64,000 bases of DNA from Pectobacterium versatile. Its GTDB lineage: Bacteria; Pseudomonadota; Gammaproteobacteria; Enterobacterales; Enterobacteriaceae. The notes beneath the pieces were generated by a model. The model saw only the letters and a list, made by a program, of their open reading frames with translations. It made no database searches and was not told the origin of the DNA. Location: contig NZ_JAINZP010000017.1 of the NCBI RefSeq assembly GCF_020166435.1, positions 1-64,000 on the forward strand, in the 5' to 3' direction. Positions 10,313 to 20,568 of this stretch are shown here, one piece after another. A program made the position numbers and the translations under genes. Position 1 is the first letter of the stretch; each line of letters begins with the position of its first letter.

Positions 10313-13300
10313 ATGGAAATACTGCGTGGTTCACCTGCTTTATCGGCTTTTCGTATTAATAAATTGCTGGTCCGCTGCAAAGAGCACGTTTTGCCGGTCA
10401 GCGATATCTATGCTGAATACGTACATTTCGCCGATGTCAGCGCCCCGCTGAACAACGATGAACAGGCCAAACTGACACGTTTGCTGAAGTATGGTCCTTC
10501 TCTCGCGGAGCACGAGCCGCAAGGCCATCTGTTACTGGTCACGCCGCGTCCCGGCACGATTTCACCGTGGTCTTCCAAAGCAACGGATATCGCCCATAAC
10601 TGTGGGTTAAGCAAAGTACTGCGTCTGGAACGCGGTCTGGCTTTCTATATTCATGCGCCTACGCTGAGCGATGAACAGTGGCAGCAACTGGGGGCACTGC
10701 TGCATGACCGGATGATGGAAAGCGTATTTAGCGACCTGAAACAGGCCGAAGCGCTGTTCTCTCATCATCAACCTGCACCTTTCAAGCGCATCGAAATTCT
10801 GCTGCAAGGGCGTCAGGCACTGGAAGAGGCGAACGTCCGTCTGGGGCTGGCATTGGCAGAAGATGAAATTGATTATCTGCTGGAAGCCTTCACCAAACTG
10901 GGCCGTAACCCAACCGATATTGAACTGTATATGTTCGCACAGGCGAACTCTGAGCACTGCCGGCACAAGATTTTCAATGCTGATTGGGTGATTGACGGCG
11001 TCACTCAGCCGAAGTCACTGTTCAAAATGATCAAAAACACCTTTGAACACACGCCCGATCACGTTCTCTCTGCCTATAAAGATAACGCCGCCGTCATGGA
11101 AGGCTCCGCCGTCGGCCGTTTCTACACCGATCCCAACGGACAATATGATTACCATCAGGAAGACGCTCATATCCTGATGAAGGTTGAAACGCATAACCAC
11201 CCAACCGCCATTTCACCGTGGCCGGGCGCAGCAACAGGATCCGGTGGTGAAATCCGTGACGAAGGCGCGACAGGCCGTGGTTCCAAACCGAAAGCGGGTC
11301 TGGTGGGCTTCTCTGTATCGAACCTGCGCATTCCTGGCTTTGTCCAGCCGTGGGAAGAAGAAGAGTTCGGCAAGCCAGAGCGTATTGTCAGCGCGCTGGA
11401 TATCATGACCGAAGGCCCATTGGGCGGCGCGGCATTCAACAACGAATTCGGTCGTCCTGCGCTGACGGGCTATTTCCGTACTTATGAAGAGCGTGTTGAT
11501 AGCCACAATGGCACAGAGCTGCGCGGCTACCATAAACCGATCATGCTGGCGGGCGGCATTGGTAACATCCGCGCCGATCACGTCCAAAAAGGCGAAATTA
11601 TCGTCGGTGCCAAACTGATTGTACTGGGCGGACCGTCCATGAATATCGGTTTGGGCGGCGGTGCAGCCTCTTCTATGGCATCGGGTCAGTCCGATGCGGA
11701 TCTGGATTTTGCTTCTGTACAGCGCGATAACCCGGAAATGGAACGTCGCTGTCAGGAAGTGATCGACCGCTGCTGGCAATTGGGTGAAGCCAACCCGATC
11801 CTGTTTATCCACGATGTTGGCGCCGGCGGTCTGTCCAACGCCATGCCGGAACTGGTGAGCGACGGTGGTCGCGGTGGTCGCTTTGAACTGCGCGATATTC
11901 TGAACGACGAACCGGGCATGAGCCCGCTGGAAGTCTGGTGTAACGAATCGCAAGAGCGCTATGTTCTGGCCGTTGCGCCAGAGCAGTTGGCACAGTTTGA
12001 TGAAATTTGCCGCCGTGAACGTGCGCCTTATGCGGTGATTGGTGAGGCGACGGAAGAACTGCATCTGACGATGAACGATCGTCACTTCAACAACCAACCT
12101 ATCGACTTACCGCTGGATGTGCTGCTGGGCAAAACGCCGAAGATGCTGCGTGACGTTGAGCGCAAGCAGGTTGAAGGCACGCCGCTACAGCGTGATGAAA
12201 TCTATCTGGCTGAAGCGGTCGAGCGCGTGCTGCATTTGCCTGTTGTCGCCGAAAAAACCTTCCTGATCACCATTGGTGACCGCTCTGTTACCGGTATGGT
12301 GGCACGCGATCAGATGGTCGGTCCGTGGCAGGTGCCAGTGGCTGACTGCGCGGTGACCACCGCCAGCCTTGATAGCTATTACGGCGAGGCGATGTCTATC
12401 GGTGAACGTGCGCCCGTTGCGCTGCGTAACTTCGCCGCTTCTGCGCGTTTGGCTGTGGGTGAGGCGTTGACGAACATTGCGGCCACGCATATCGGCCCGC
12501 TGACTCGCGTGAAGCTGTCTGCGAACTGGATGGCAGCAGCAGGGCACCCGGGCGAAGATGCTGGGCTGTACGATGCAGTGAAAGCTGTGGGTGAAGAACT
12601 GTGCCCGGCGCTGGGTCTGACGATTCCGGTGGGTAAAGACTCCATGTCGATGAAAACCCGCTGGCAGGAAGAGGGCGAAGATCGCGCGGTAACCTCGCCG
12701 ATGTCGCTGGTGATCTCTGCGTTTGCCCGCGTGGAAGACGTGCGTAACACGGTAACGCCACAACTGCGTACCGGACAGGATAATGTGCTGCTGCTCATCG
12801 ATCTGGGTGCGGGTAATAAAGCACTGGGCGCGACAGCGCTGGCGCAGGTTTATCGTCAGTTGGGTCGTAAGACGGCAGATGTTCATAGCCCAGAGCAACT
12901 GGCAGGCTTCTTTAACGCCATGCAGCAACTGGTCGCGGACAAAGCGCTTCTGGCCTACCACGACCGTTCAGACGGTGGCCTGCTGGTTACGCTGGCAGAG
13001 ATGGCGTTTGCTGGCTATTGCGGTGTGACTGTTGATATCGCGTCTCAGGGTGAGGATACGCTGGCGACGCTGTTTAACGAAGAGCTTGGCGCAGTCATTC
13101 AGATTCCTGCTGCCCGTCGTGCGGAAGTGGAAGCGGTTCTGGCCCTGCACGGTTTAGCGGACTGCGTGCATTACCTCGGTCATGCTGAAGAAGGCACGCG
13201 TTTCACCATCAATCAGGGTGCAGAAGCCGTCTATCAGGAAAGCCGTTCAACGCTGCGTCGCTGGTGGGCTGAAACCAGCTGGCAGATGCAGCGTCTGCGT

Positions 13301-14200
13301 GATAACCCGCAGTGTGCCGATCAGGAACACATCGCCAGACAGGATGATAACGATCCTGGCTTGAACGTGTCGCTGACCTTCGATCCGCAGGAAGATATCG
13401 CCGCACCTTATATCGCTAAGAATGTCCGCCCTAAAGTGGCAGTCCTGCGTGAGCAGGGTGTGAACTCTCACGTCGAAATGGCGGCGGCGTTCCACCGTGC
13501 AGGCTTTGATGCCATCGACATCCATATGAGTGACCTGCTGGCAAATCGCCGTAATTTGCAGGATTTCCAGGCGCTGGTGGCGTGTGGCGGCTTCTCTTAT
13601 GGTGACGTGCTGGGCGCGGGTGAAGGTTGGGCTAAATCCATTCTGTTCAACTCTCGCGTGCGTGATGAATTCGCTGAATTCTTCCTGCGTCCACAGACGC
13701 TGGCGCTGGGCGTGTGTAACGGCTGCCAGATGATGTCTAACCTGCGTGAGCTGATTCCGGGTGCCGATCTCTGGCCGCGTTTTGTCCGCAATAAATCCGA
13801 TCGCTTTGAAGCGCGCTTCAGCTTGGTCGAAGTGGAGAAAAGCCCGTCGCTGTTCATGAATGACATGGCAGGATCGCGCATGCCGATTGCGGTTTCACAC
13901 GGTGAAGGGCAAGTTGAAGTCCGCGATGGTGCGCATCTGGCGGCGATTGAAGAGCACGGTCTGGTAGCGCTACGTTATATCAACCACTACGGTCAGGTAA
14001 CCGAGAACTATCCGGCTAACCCGAATGGCTCGCCAAACGGTATTACGGCAGTAACCAGCACCAGCGGCCGGGCAACCGTCATGATGCCGCACCCTGAGCG
14101 TGTGTTCCGTACCGTCAGTAACTCCTGGCACCCAGAAGAATGGGGCGAGGATGGTCCGTGGATGCGTATGTTCCGCAATGCGCGTAGACAGCTGGGCTAA
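10313..14200 (+). CDS. purL: Phosphoribosylformylglycinamidine synthase
   Basis: A 1295-residue single-chain FGAM synthase, the fourth step of purine synthesis: FGAR + glutamine + ATP to FGAM + glutamate. An N-terminal PurS-like region is followed by the two-fold AIR-synthase-type ATP-binding core (for example [20 protein letters not shown] near residue 285). The C-terminal class I glutaminase has its nucleophile Cys1135 in GVCNGCQMM and His/Glu in MPHPER. The length and Cys number equal those of E. coli. A PurR operator precedes it and a strong terminator follows, so it is monocistronic. Confidence 0.98.
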   Translation: MEILRGSPALSAFRINKLLVRCKEHVLPVSDIYAEYVHFADVSAPLNNDEQAKLTRLLKYGPSLAEHEPQGHLLLVTPRPGTISPWSSKATDIAHNCGLSKVLRLERGLAFYIHAPTLSDEQWQQLGALLHDRMMESVFSDLKQAEALFSHHQPAPFKRIEILLQGRQALEEANVRLGLALAEDEIDYLLEAFTKLGRNPTDIELYMFAQANSEHCRHKIFNADWVIDGVTQPKSLFKMIKNTFEHTPDHVLSAYKDNAAVMEGSAVGRFYTDPNGQYDYHQEDAHILMKVETHNHPTAISPWPGAATGSGGEIRDEGATGRGSKPKAGLVGFSVSNLRIPGFVQPWEEEEFGKPERIVSALDIMTEGPLGGAAFNNEFGRPALTGYFRTYEERVDSHNGTELRGYHKPIMLAGGIGNIRADHVQKGEIIVGAKLIVLGGPSMNIGLGGGAASSMASGQSDADLDFASVQRDNPEMERRCQEVIDRCWQLGEANPILFIHDVGAGGLSNAMPELVSDGGRGGRFELRDILNDEPGMSPLEVWCNESQERYVLAVAPEQLAQFDEICRRERAPYAVIGEATEELHLTMNDRHFNNQPIDLPLDVLLGKTPKMLRDVERKQVEGTPLQRDEIYLAEAVERVLHLPVVAEKTFLITIGDRSVTGMVARDQMVGPWQVPVADCAVTTASLDSYYGEAMSIGERAPVALRNFAASARLAVGEALTNIAATHIGPLTRVKLSANWMAAAGHPGEDAGLYDAVKAVGEELCPALGLTIPVGKDSMSMKTRWQEEGEDRAVTSPMSLVISAFARVEDVRNTVTPQLRTGQDNVLLLIDLGAGNKALGATALAQVYRQLGRKTADVHSPEQLAGFFNAMQQLVADKALLAYHDRSDGGLLVTLAEMAFAGYCGVTVDIASQGEDTLATLFNEELGAVIQIPAARRAEVEAVLALHGLADCVHYLGHAEEGTRFTINQGAEAVYQESRSTLRRWWAETSWQMQRLRDNPQCADQEHIARQDDNDPGLNVSLTFDPQEDIAAPYIAKNVRPKVAVLREQGVNSHVEMAAAFHRAGFDAIDIHMSDLLANRRNLQDFQALVACGGFSYGDVLGAGEGWAKSILFNSRVRDEFAEFFLRPQTLALGVCNGCQMMSNLRELIPGADLWPRFVRNKSDRFEARFSLVEVEKSPSLFMNDMAGSRMPIAVSHGEGQVEVRDGAHLAAIEEHGLVALRYINHYGQVTENYPANPNGSPNGITAVTSTSGRATVMMPHPERVFRTVSNSWHPEEWGEDGPWMRMFRNARRQLG

Positions 14201-14220
14201 GTTAAGGTCAGTGAGAGAAA

Positions 14221-14240
14221 GGGGCTTCGGCCCCTTTTTT
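14221..14240 (+). terminator. Rho-independent terminator of purL
   Basis: GGGGC-TTCG-GCCCC hairpin with a UUCG-type tetraloop followed by six T, 20 bases after the purL stop. Confidence 0.93.
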
Positions 14241-14258
14241 ACGTCTTTTTTCTCAGTT

Positions 14259-14371
14259 TGTCGTTTTTTTGCGACGGACCTGTTTTTTGGCGTCTCTAAT
14301 TGGTGACATTTAACTGTTTGATTTATATGAATGGTGTGATGGCATCATAAAGCTGTCTGTTTTTAGCGACA
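14259..14371 (+). promoter_or_regulatory. Three GlrR-type activator sites upstream of glmY
   Basis: The GlrR (YfhA) recognition pattern TGTC-N10-GACA is found three times: TGTC/GACG at 14259-14276, CGTC/GACA at 14291-14308 and a perfect TGTC/GACA at 14354-14371. They lie roughly 140-255 bases before the predicted glmY start, which fits enhancer sites acting on a sigma54 promoter through DNA looping. GlrR itself is encoded 3 kb downstream. Confidence 0.75.
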
Positions 14372-14487
14372 TAAATCGTTTCTTTGGCGTGTATTTTCGT
14401 TATTCGAACTCTGGACTATGTGTTTTTTAGCGAAATTTAAATTAAAAATTATTAATAATCAGTGTATTGATTTAATTATTTCAAACT

Positions 14488-14504
14488 TGGCATGCTAAGT
14501 GCAT
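14488..14504 (+). promoter_or_regulatory. Sigma54 promoter of glmY
   Basis: TGGCATGCTAAGTGCAT fits the -24/-12 consensus (TGGCAYRNNNNTTGCW) except for one base of the -12 element. It is placed so that transcription would begin near 14513, where GlmY-like sequence starts. A near-match to an IHF site is visible around 14459-14472, between the promoter and the GlrR sites. Confidence 0.75.
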
Positions 14505-14512
14505 TTTAATGA

Positions 14513-14735
14513 TGGTTGCTCATTCAACTGGTTATGATTGCGTTGCTAACTGGCAAACATTTTCGCTCATAACATCTGGAATGATGCCAAAAGAAAGGGT
14601 GCCTATCGTCCACCAGACCGATAATCGGGCGTGAAAACGAACGTTATCAAGCATCGGGCGACACGTTGAGTGAGGCACCGCCTATTCAGTTACGCGGCCA
14701 GAGGGAGCGATTCTTCTGGCCGCGTGACGTTTCAT
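14513..14735 (+). ncRNA. glmY: GlmY small RNA
   Basis: GlmY protects the related sRNA GlmZ from RNase E by titrating RapZ, and so raises glucosamine-6-phosphate synthase (GlmS) when glucosamine-6-phosphate is low. The position between purL and glrK is where E. coli encodes it. The 5' part GCTCATTCAACTGGTTATG resembles the GlmY/GlmZ start. CTCATAACATCTGGAATGA, GGTGCCTATCGTCCACCAGA and ACACGTTGAGTGAGGCACC are shared GlmY/GlmZ segments. A final hairpin pairs CGCGGCCAGA (14693-14702) with TCTGGCCGCG (14715-14724). The 3' end is uncertain because no long T-run follows; the primary transcript could end anywhere between about 14700 and 14735. Confidence 0.85.
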
Positions 14736-14770
14736 ACCCGCCACCTCCCCCAGAGAATCCCCCCTGATTG

Positions 14771-14817
14771 TTTTTTACGGTGCTACTTTTTACGACGTTA
14801 CTTTTTTACGTCGTTAC
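14771..14817 (+). repeat. Three tandem 15-16 bp repeats before glrK
   Basis: TTTTTTACGGTGCTAC, TTTTTACGACGTTAC and TTTTTTACGTCGTTAC follow each other directly. They lie between glmY and glrK, about 105 bases before the glrK start, in a leader that otherwise shows no gene. Confidence 0.8.
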
Positions 14818-14922
14818 ATGGGTATTCATGCCGTATTGCGAAGTGCTGCGCATGCCGCAAGGGAAAACATTGAAGTTTTATAAGACTCAGTTAGCATCAG
14901 AGCGGATTCGATAGGTAACGAG

Positions 14923-16359
14923 ATGATTTCTTTGAAACGATGGCGTTTATTCCCGCGTTCCCTGCGGCAATTAGTGATTATGGCGTTCTTGCTGGTTTTG
15001 CTGCCGCTGTTGGTGCTGGCCTATCAGGCTTATCAAAGCCTGAACATGCTGAGCGAACAGGCAGCGGAGATTAACCGGACAACGCTGACGGATGCCCGCC
15101 GCAGTGAGGCGATGACCAGCGTCGCGCTGGCGATGGAGCGTAGCTACCGACAGTACTGCGTATTGGACGATCAGACGCTGGCGACGCTCTATCAAAACCA
15201 GCGTAAACAGTATTCGCAAATGCTGGACTCTCACGCGCAGGTGCTGCCCGATCCCCGCTATTACCAGACGCTGCGTCAGCTTCTTACTCAGCTTAGCGAA
15301 ATACGCTGCCATAACAGCGGCCCGGAACAAACAGCATCGAGTCTGTTGGAAGGCTTCTCTCGTGCTAACGGACAGATGGTGCAGGTAACGCGTGACGTCG
15401 TTTTCTCTCGCGGACAACAGCTCCAGCAGGCTATTTCTGAACGCGGCCAGTTCTTTGGCTGGCAGGCGCTGCTCTTGTTTCTGGTCAGCGTGCTGTTGGT
15501 GGTTCTTTTTACTCGGATGATTATCGGCCCCGTTAATGGCGTCGAGCGGATGATCAACCGCCTTGGAGAAGGGCGATCGTTGGGTAACACCAGCACGTTT
15601 AAAGGGCCGCGTGAGATCCGGACGCTGGCGCAGCGCATTATCTGGCTGAGCGAGCGTCTGTCCTGGCTCGAATCACAGCGACATGAATTTTTACGCCATA
15701 TCTCCCACGAACTGAAAACACCGCTGGCTAGCCTAAGGGAAGGCACCGAATTACTGGCCGATGAGGTGGTCGGTCCGCTGACTGCCGATCAGAAAGAGGT
15801 GGTCACTATTCTTGATAGCAGCAGCCGCCATCTGCTACAGCTGATCGATCAACTGTTGGACTATAATCGCAAGCTGGCGGATACACCGACCGAGCTGGAG
15901 CGGGTTGAAATCGAAGAGATCGTCGAGATTGTCGTGGCCTCTCACAGCTTGCCTGCCCGCGCCAAAATGATTCATACCGATGTGACGCTGGCCGTTGAGC
16001 ACTGTTGGGCGGAGACGACACTGCTGATGCGAGTGATCGATAATCTCTATTCCAATGCGGTGCACTACGGTAAGGAATCCGGTAACATTTGGATTTATAG
16101 CCGTCAGATTGGCAATCGCGTTCAGATTGATGTCGCCAACAATGGTACGCCTATTCCCGATGCAGAGCGGAGCATGATTTTTGAGCCCTTTTATCAGGGC
16201 AGCCATCAGCGCCGTGGTGCCGTCAAGGGAAGTGGGCTGGGGTTGAGCATCGCGCGTGATTGCATTCGTCGTATGCGTGGTGAGCTTAGCCTAATTACCG
16301 TGGACTATGCTGATGTGTGTTTCCGCATCGAGCTGCCCTTATTGTCCGATAACGAATAG
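14923..16359 (+). CDS. glrK: Sensor histidine kinase GlrK (QseE)
   Basis: A 478-residue inner-membrane kinase. Helix 1 spans about 17-35, the periplasmic sensor region 36-178, helix 2 179-198, HAMP about 199-250. The dimerisation domain carries the phospho-acceptor His262 in RHISHELKTPLASL. The ATPase domain has the N box NLYSNAVHYG and the G boxes NNGTPIPD and GSGLGLSI. It phosphorylates GlrR in response to envelope signals. It is the first gene of glrK-qseG-glrR; qseG starts 18 bases after its stop. Confidence 0.95.
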   Translation: MISLKRWRLFPRSLRQLVIMAFLLVLLPLLVLAYQAYQSLNMLSEQAAEINRTTLTDARRSEAMTSVALAMERSYRQYCVLDDQTLATLYQNQRKQYSQMLDSHAQVLPDPRYYQTLRQLLTQLSEIRCHNSGPEQTASSLLEGFSRANGQMVQVTRDVVFSRGQQLQQAISERGQFFGWQALLLFLVSVLLVVLFTRMIIGPVNGVERMINRLGEGRSLGNTSTFKGPREIRTLAQRIIWLSERLSWLESQRHEFLRHISHELKTPLASLREGTELLADEVVGPLTADQKEVVTILDSSSRHLLQLIDQLLDYNRKLADTPTELERVEIEEIVEIVVASHSLPARAKMIHTDVTLAVEHCWAETTLLMRVIDNLYSNAVHYGKESGNIWIYSRQIGNRVQIDVANNGTPIPDAERSMIFEPFYQGSHQRRGAVKGSGLGLSIARDCIRRMRGELSLITVDYADVCFRIELPLLSDNE

Positions 16360-16377
16360 TCCGAGAATGAATAAATA

Positions 16378-17229
16378 ATGAATGCAGGGTTTATGAAGGG
16401 ATGGCTTGCGAATAGCGTATTTTCCCGTCTTTTGACGGCGGCGATTGTGTCGTCGCCTCTCGTTTTGGCTGCGTGTAATAGCCATGTGAGCAGCGGCACG
16501 GCGTTGCTTGAGGCAGAGGCTACACCGCCGAAAGAGCAGGTTGCCGATTTCCGTATCGCGCAATGCGAGCATCTGTGGCAAATAGACGATCGTGAATCCA
16601 TGAACAACGCGCTTTATTGGCTGCGGGCGATGGACTGTGCCGGGCGTTTGACGCAGTTCCAGGCCCGTGAGGAAGCCGGGCAGGTTGCGGGAGATAGCTG
16701 GGACAGCGTGTTTAAGCAGGGCATCCTGCTGGATAATGCTGGTATCACTCAGGCGGAACGCCGTCAGGTGCTGGAACAGATCAATTTATATCGTCTGGCT
16801 TTCCCTGCGGCGTTGCGCCCGCTGATGCAAACCTGGCGTGACAGACAAACGCTGTTTCTGGCACTATCAGATGAGCGCCTGCGTTATAAGCGTTTGCAGG
16901 AATCCAGCGACAAACAGCTAGACGTCCTGCGTGTGCAGCAAAGCCACCTGCAATATCAGTTAGAAACGACCACGCAGAAACTGGAAAATTTGACGGATAT
17001 TGAGCGTCAACTGTCGTCTCGTAAGCAGCTGTCGGGGGAAATGCCGGATAGCGACGGCGATCGTCGCGGTAGTTCCGGTGCGAATAGCGGTAGCGGAAAC
17101 AAAGACGGTTCGCGCAATTCGGCAACGAAATCCAGAAATGAGCCAGTTGATGCGGATGATACCTATACGCCGCCGATGGAATCACATACGGACAACGCGA
17201 CGAGGAAGAAGGAGTCAACAAGACAATGA
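16378..17229 (+). CDS. qseG: Outer-membrane lipoprotein QseG
   Basis: A 283-residue protein with a signal peptide ending in a lipobox (VLAAC, lipidated Cys about residue 33). The mature part has a conserved N-terminal globular section, a helical and probably coiled-coil stretch around residues 165-220, and a low-complexity polar tail rich in Ser, Gly, Asn and Asp. In E. coli QseG sits between glrK and glrR and influences signalling by the kinase. The stop codon overlaps the glrR start (ATGA), so translation is coupled. An in-frame ATG at 16393 is an alternative start. The tail composition suggests it is poorly conserved. Confidence 0.85.
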   Translation: MNAGFMKGWLANSVFSRLLTAAIVSSPLVLAACNSHVSSGTALLEAEATPPKEQVADFRIAQCEHLWQIDDRESMNNALYWLRAMDCAGRLTQFQAREEAGQVAGDSWDSVFKQGILLDNAGITQAERRQVLEQINLYRLAFPAALRPLMQTWRDRQTLFLALSDERLRYKRLQESSDKQLDVLRVQQSHLQYQLETTTQKLENLTDIERQLSSRKQLSGEMPDSDGDRRGSSGANSGSGNKDGSRNSATKSRNEPVDADDTYTPPMESHTDNATRKKESTRQ

Positions 17230-18563
17230 CAGCCCGAAAAACGGCGAATTTATTGCTCGTGGATGACGACCCCAGCCTGCTGAAACTGTTGGGTATGCGT
17301 CTGACCAGTGAAGGATTTAGCGTGATGACGGCGGAGAGCGGCCAGGAGGCGCTACGGCTGTTAACGCGCGAGATGTTCGATTTGGTGATCAGCGATCTCC
17401 GAATGGACGAAATGGATGGCATGGCGCTGTTTTCCGAAATTCAGCGCTACCAGCCGGGGATGCCGGTGATCATTTTAACCGCTCACGGTTCCATTCCCGA
17501 TGCGGTTGCGGCTACGCAGCAAGGCGTATTTAGCTTTCTGACGAAGCCCGTCGACCGTGATGCGCTCTACAAAGCGATAGACGAAGCGTTGGCATTGTCC
17601 GCCCCCGCGGGCGATGAAAGCTGGCGTGAAACCATCGTGACGCGCAGCCCCATTATGCTGCGTTTGCTGGAGCAGGCCAGAATGGTCGCGCAGTCGGACG
17701 TCAGCGTGCTGATTAATGGTCAGAGCGGGACCGGGAAAGAAGTGCTGGCTCAGGCGATTCATGCGGCAAGCCCGCGTGCGAAGAAAGCCTTTATTGCGAT
17801 TAACTGCGGCGCGCTGCCGGAGCCATTGCTGGAATCGGAGCTGTTCGGCCATGCGAAAGGGGCTTTTACCGGTGCGGTCAGCAGCCGTGAAGGGCTTTTT
17901 CAGGCGGCGGAAGGTGGCACGCTGTTTTTAGATGAAATCGGCGATATGCCGTTGTCTTTACAGGTTAAGCTACTGCGCGTTCTGCAGGAACGAAAAGTCC
18001 GCCCGCTGGGTAGCAACCGCGATTTGGACATTGATGTGCGGATTATTTCCGCCACGCACCGTGATTTGCCGAAGGCGATGGAGAAGAACGAATTTCGCGA
18101 AGATCTCTATTATCGGCTCAACGTGGTGAATATGAAACTGCCAGCGCTGCATGAACGTGCTGAAGATATCCCGATGCTGGCAAACCATCTGCTGCGCGAA
18201 TCCGCCAATCGCCACAAGCCTTTTGTGCGCACCTTCTCAACCGATGCGATGAAGCGCTTGATGACGGCAAGCTGGCCGGGTAACGTGCGTCAACTGGTGA
18301 ATGTCATCGAACAGTGTGTGGCACTGACCAGCGCGCCAGTGATCAGCGATGCGTTGGTTGAACAAGCATTGGAAGGTGAAAACACCGCGCTGCCAACGTT
18401 TGTTGAAGCACGTCATCAGTTTGAGCTTAACTATTTGCGAAAACTATTACAGATCGCAAAGGGTAACGTGACGCAGGCCGCGCGAATGGCTGGGCGTAAC
18501 CGAACGGAATTTTATAAACTGTTGGGCCGCCATGAGCTGGATGCCAACGATTTTAAAGACTAG
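17226..18563 (+). CDS. glrR: Sigma54-dependent response regulator GlrR (QseF)
   Basis: A 445-residue NtrC-class regulator. The receiver domain (1-125) has acidic residues in LLVDDD and phospho-acceptor Asp57 in VISDLRMDEMDG. The AAA+ domain has Walker A GQSGTGKE and the sigma54-contacting GAFTGA loop (family-defining), plus Walker B TLFLDEIGDM. The C-terminal Fis-type helix-turn-helix includes VTQAARMAGRNRTEFYKLL. Its expected target is the sigma54 promoter of glmY, present upstream with three matching sites. The start overlaps qseG by 4 bases. Confidence 0.96.
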   Translation: MTARKTANLLLVDDDPSLLKLLGMRLTSEGFSVMTAESGQEALRLLTREMFDLVISDLRMDEMDGMALFSEIQRYQPGMPVIILTAHGSIPDAVAATQQGVFSFLTKPVDRDALYKAIDEALALSAPAGDESWRETIVTRSPIMLRLLEQARMVAQSDVSVLINGQSGTGKEVLAQAIHAASPRAKKAFIAINCGALPEPLLESELFGHAKGAFTGAVSSREGLFQAAEGGTLFLDEIGDMPLSLQVKLLRVLQERKVRPLGSNRDLDIDVRIISATHRDLPKAMEKNEFREDLYYRLNVVNMKLPALHERAEDIPMLANHLLRESANRHKPFVRTFSTDAMKRLMTASWPGNVRQLVNVIEQCVALTSAPVISDALVEQALEGENTALPTFVEARHQFELNYLRKLLQIAKGNVTQAARMAGRNRTEFYKLLGRHELDANDFKD

Positions 18564-18684
18564 CGCAGAGAGAGCGGGTAGCACGCCTGCAGCGTGATGC
18601 CGGGTGGATATGGATGGATTGTCCGCCTGAGTTCTGACATGCTGTTCACTTGCTGATGCTCGGCTTTGGCCGCAACATAGATAA

Positions 18685-19038
<354 letters not shown>

Positions 19039-19058
19039 TCGTTTCGCCAGTATCGCTC

Positions 19059-19329
19059 TATACTCTAAATAATTCGAGTTTCAGGACAAAACGTTAACGT
19101 TTTGAATAATGCGAAGCGTCAGCCCTTTAGGACGATGCTCATTTATGAGCATCGTAACGCGGCAAGAGAGGGAATCCCGATGAGCTTACTCAGGTAAGTG
19201 ATTCGGGTGACAAATCTGCCGGGAGCAGATTTGAACGCTGCTTTCAGCGGCCCTTTAGGGCGAGGCCCACGACGGGCCGAGTATTTGAACGAAGCTAACG
19301 CACATGCAACTTGAAATATGACGAGTATA
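19059..19329. repeat. ERIC-like long intergenic repeat, copy 2 (271 bp)
   Basis: An element in the opposite orientation to copy 1, with ends TATACTC and GAGTATA. Shared inner pieces include AATAATTCGAG near one end, TTACTCAGGTAAGTGATTCG in the core and CACATGCAACTTGAA near the other end. It is longer than copy 1 because of additional palindromic segments such as GATGCTCATTTATGAGCATC. It fills the glnB-pemA gap between convergent genes. Confidence 0.75.
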
Positions 19330-19363
19330 GAAGCCAGCCTGATGAGGGCTGGCTTCTCCACAC

Positions 19364-20470
19364 TTACTTCCCTTTAGGCGCAGTGGGAACCCAACCCGCC
19401 AACACCTTGTCTGCCGTATATTCTGCTGCTTCCGCGTTGCTTAGCTGACGGCGTTGATCGTTTTTCTCTGCACCTGCGCCTTTGGATTTATACTCGAAAA
19501 AGCGTGAATCCTGTGGATAGAACCAGATTGTCGCACCTTGTTTATCTTTACCGGACATTTTGTCCCAGCCATAGATGTGATCATCCATGCTGGTGTTCAG
19601 GAACACCGTTTGCCCGATGGCATTAGGGTTGGCATAACGTCCATCTGGAAAGGTCGTTGTTGGGTGCCAAGGTCGACCCAGTCCATAACTTTTCGCGGGG
19701 ACGCCTTTCTCTTTAATCACCCGGCTATTGGTGATGACCAATCCATATTTTTGCTTAATATCCGTGCTGGGTGCGGTGAGATAGCCAAGCGGCTGACCTT
19801 TCACGTCGGTGCGGTTGCGTGAGACGATGTCGCAATTGTCAAATAATGCAGTGCCGTCACCAAAGATGAAGTCAACGGTGCCGCTGATTCGACATTGTGA
19901 GAAGAAGCTGCGTCCGCCTTTCACATATAACGTGTCCTGATACCCGACCAGGCTGACATCATGAAACCACGCACGATCGCTATTTTCGGCAACCAGCAGC
20001 GCAACGGCCTGCGAGTCTTTTAGTTTGGTCGGATCGTCGCTGGCTTTAGCCTGATTGGCAGGATAATCGAAATCATTGCGGATGGTCAGCGAACGGGCAC
20101 TGAAATCAGGCGCATCGACTTTCACCGTGTTGCTGCCGTAAGTTCCCCATTTGCTGCCATCGGGTTTGAGCGTCCCGGCTGCGGTGGTCGCGGTGATCAC
20201 GGTGCCGTTACGGCTTTCGCCCTTTAGATGAATGTTGGGGCGCGTAATCGTCAGACGCTCATGGTAGACACCATTTTTCACATAGATAACAAATGGCGAA
20301 CTGTCTGCTGGGGCGCTGGCAATCGCTTCAGTAATGGTTTTGTAGGCTTTGGCGTCCCCTGATTGGGCGGAAACCAGCGCATTGTAGTCGGCTGCCTGTG
20401 CTAACGATAAAGGGGCGGAAATTAACATGGCTAAGGTCAGCGTCTTGCAGAGGTGTGAGGTGTCTATCAT
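19364..20470 (-). CDS. pemA: Secreted pectin methylesterase
   Basis: A family CE8 esterase of about 368 residues that removes methyl groups from pectin, making it accessible to pectate lyases. A signal peptide ends at SLAQA. The right-handed beta-helix enzyme shows the two catalytic aspartates in SLVGYQDTLYV and ISGTVDFIFGDG and the substrate-binding arginine in SYGLGRPWHP. The sequence is very close to Dickeya PemA. ATG at 20470 has AAAGGA at ideal distance; ATG at 20476 is too near it. The gene lies 98 bases downstream of paeY on the same strand, the order known for the Dickeya pelD-paeY-pemA group. No pel gene is visible here. Secretion through the Out type II system is expected from the family. 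Confidence 0.96.
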   Translation of the reverse strand: MIDTSHLCKTLTLAMLISAPLSLAQAADYNALVSAQSGDAKAYKTITEAIASAPADSSPFVIYVKNGVYHERLTITRPNIHLKGESRNGTVITATTAAGTLKPDGSKWGTYGSNTVKVDAPDFSARSLTIRNDFDYPANQAKASDDPTKLKDSQAVALLVAENSDRAWFHDVSLVGYQDTLYVKGGRSFFSQCRISGTVDFIFGDGTALFDNCDIVSRNRTDVKGQPLGYLTAPSTDIKQKYGLVITNSRVIKEKGVPAKSYGLGRPWHPTTTFPDGRYANPNAIGQTVFLNTSMDDHIYGWDKMSGKDKQGATIWFYPQDSRFFEYKSKGAGAEKNDQRRQLSNAEAAEYTADKVLAGWVPTAPKGK

Positions 20471-20568
20471 GTCCATAGTCCTTTAATTGGTATAGGGAAG
20501 GGTACATAACGCGCGGCGCTTAAGTACGCCGCGCGCGATTCGGTCTTATCGTTTTACCTGACTGATGA

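Noticed and set aside
11213-12961. Long open frames antisense to purL (294 and 258 codons)
   Set aside because: They lie opposite a certain gene of high coding bias, have no ribosome sites, and have the Arg/His/Gln-rich composition typical of antisense shadow frames.
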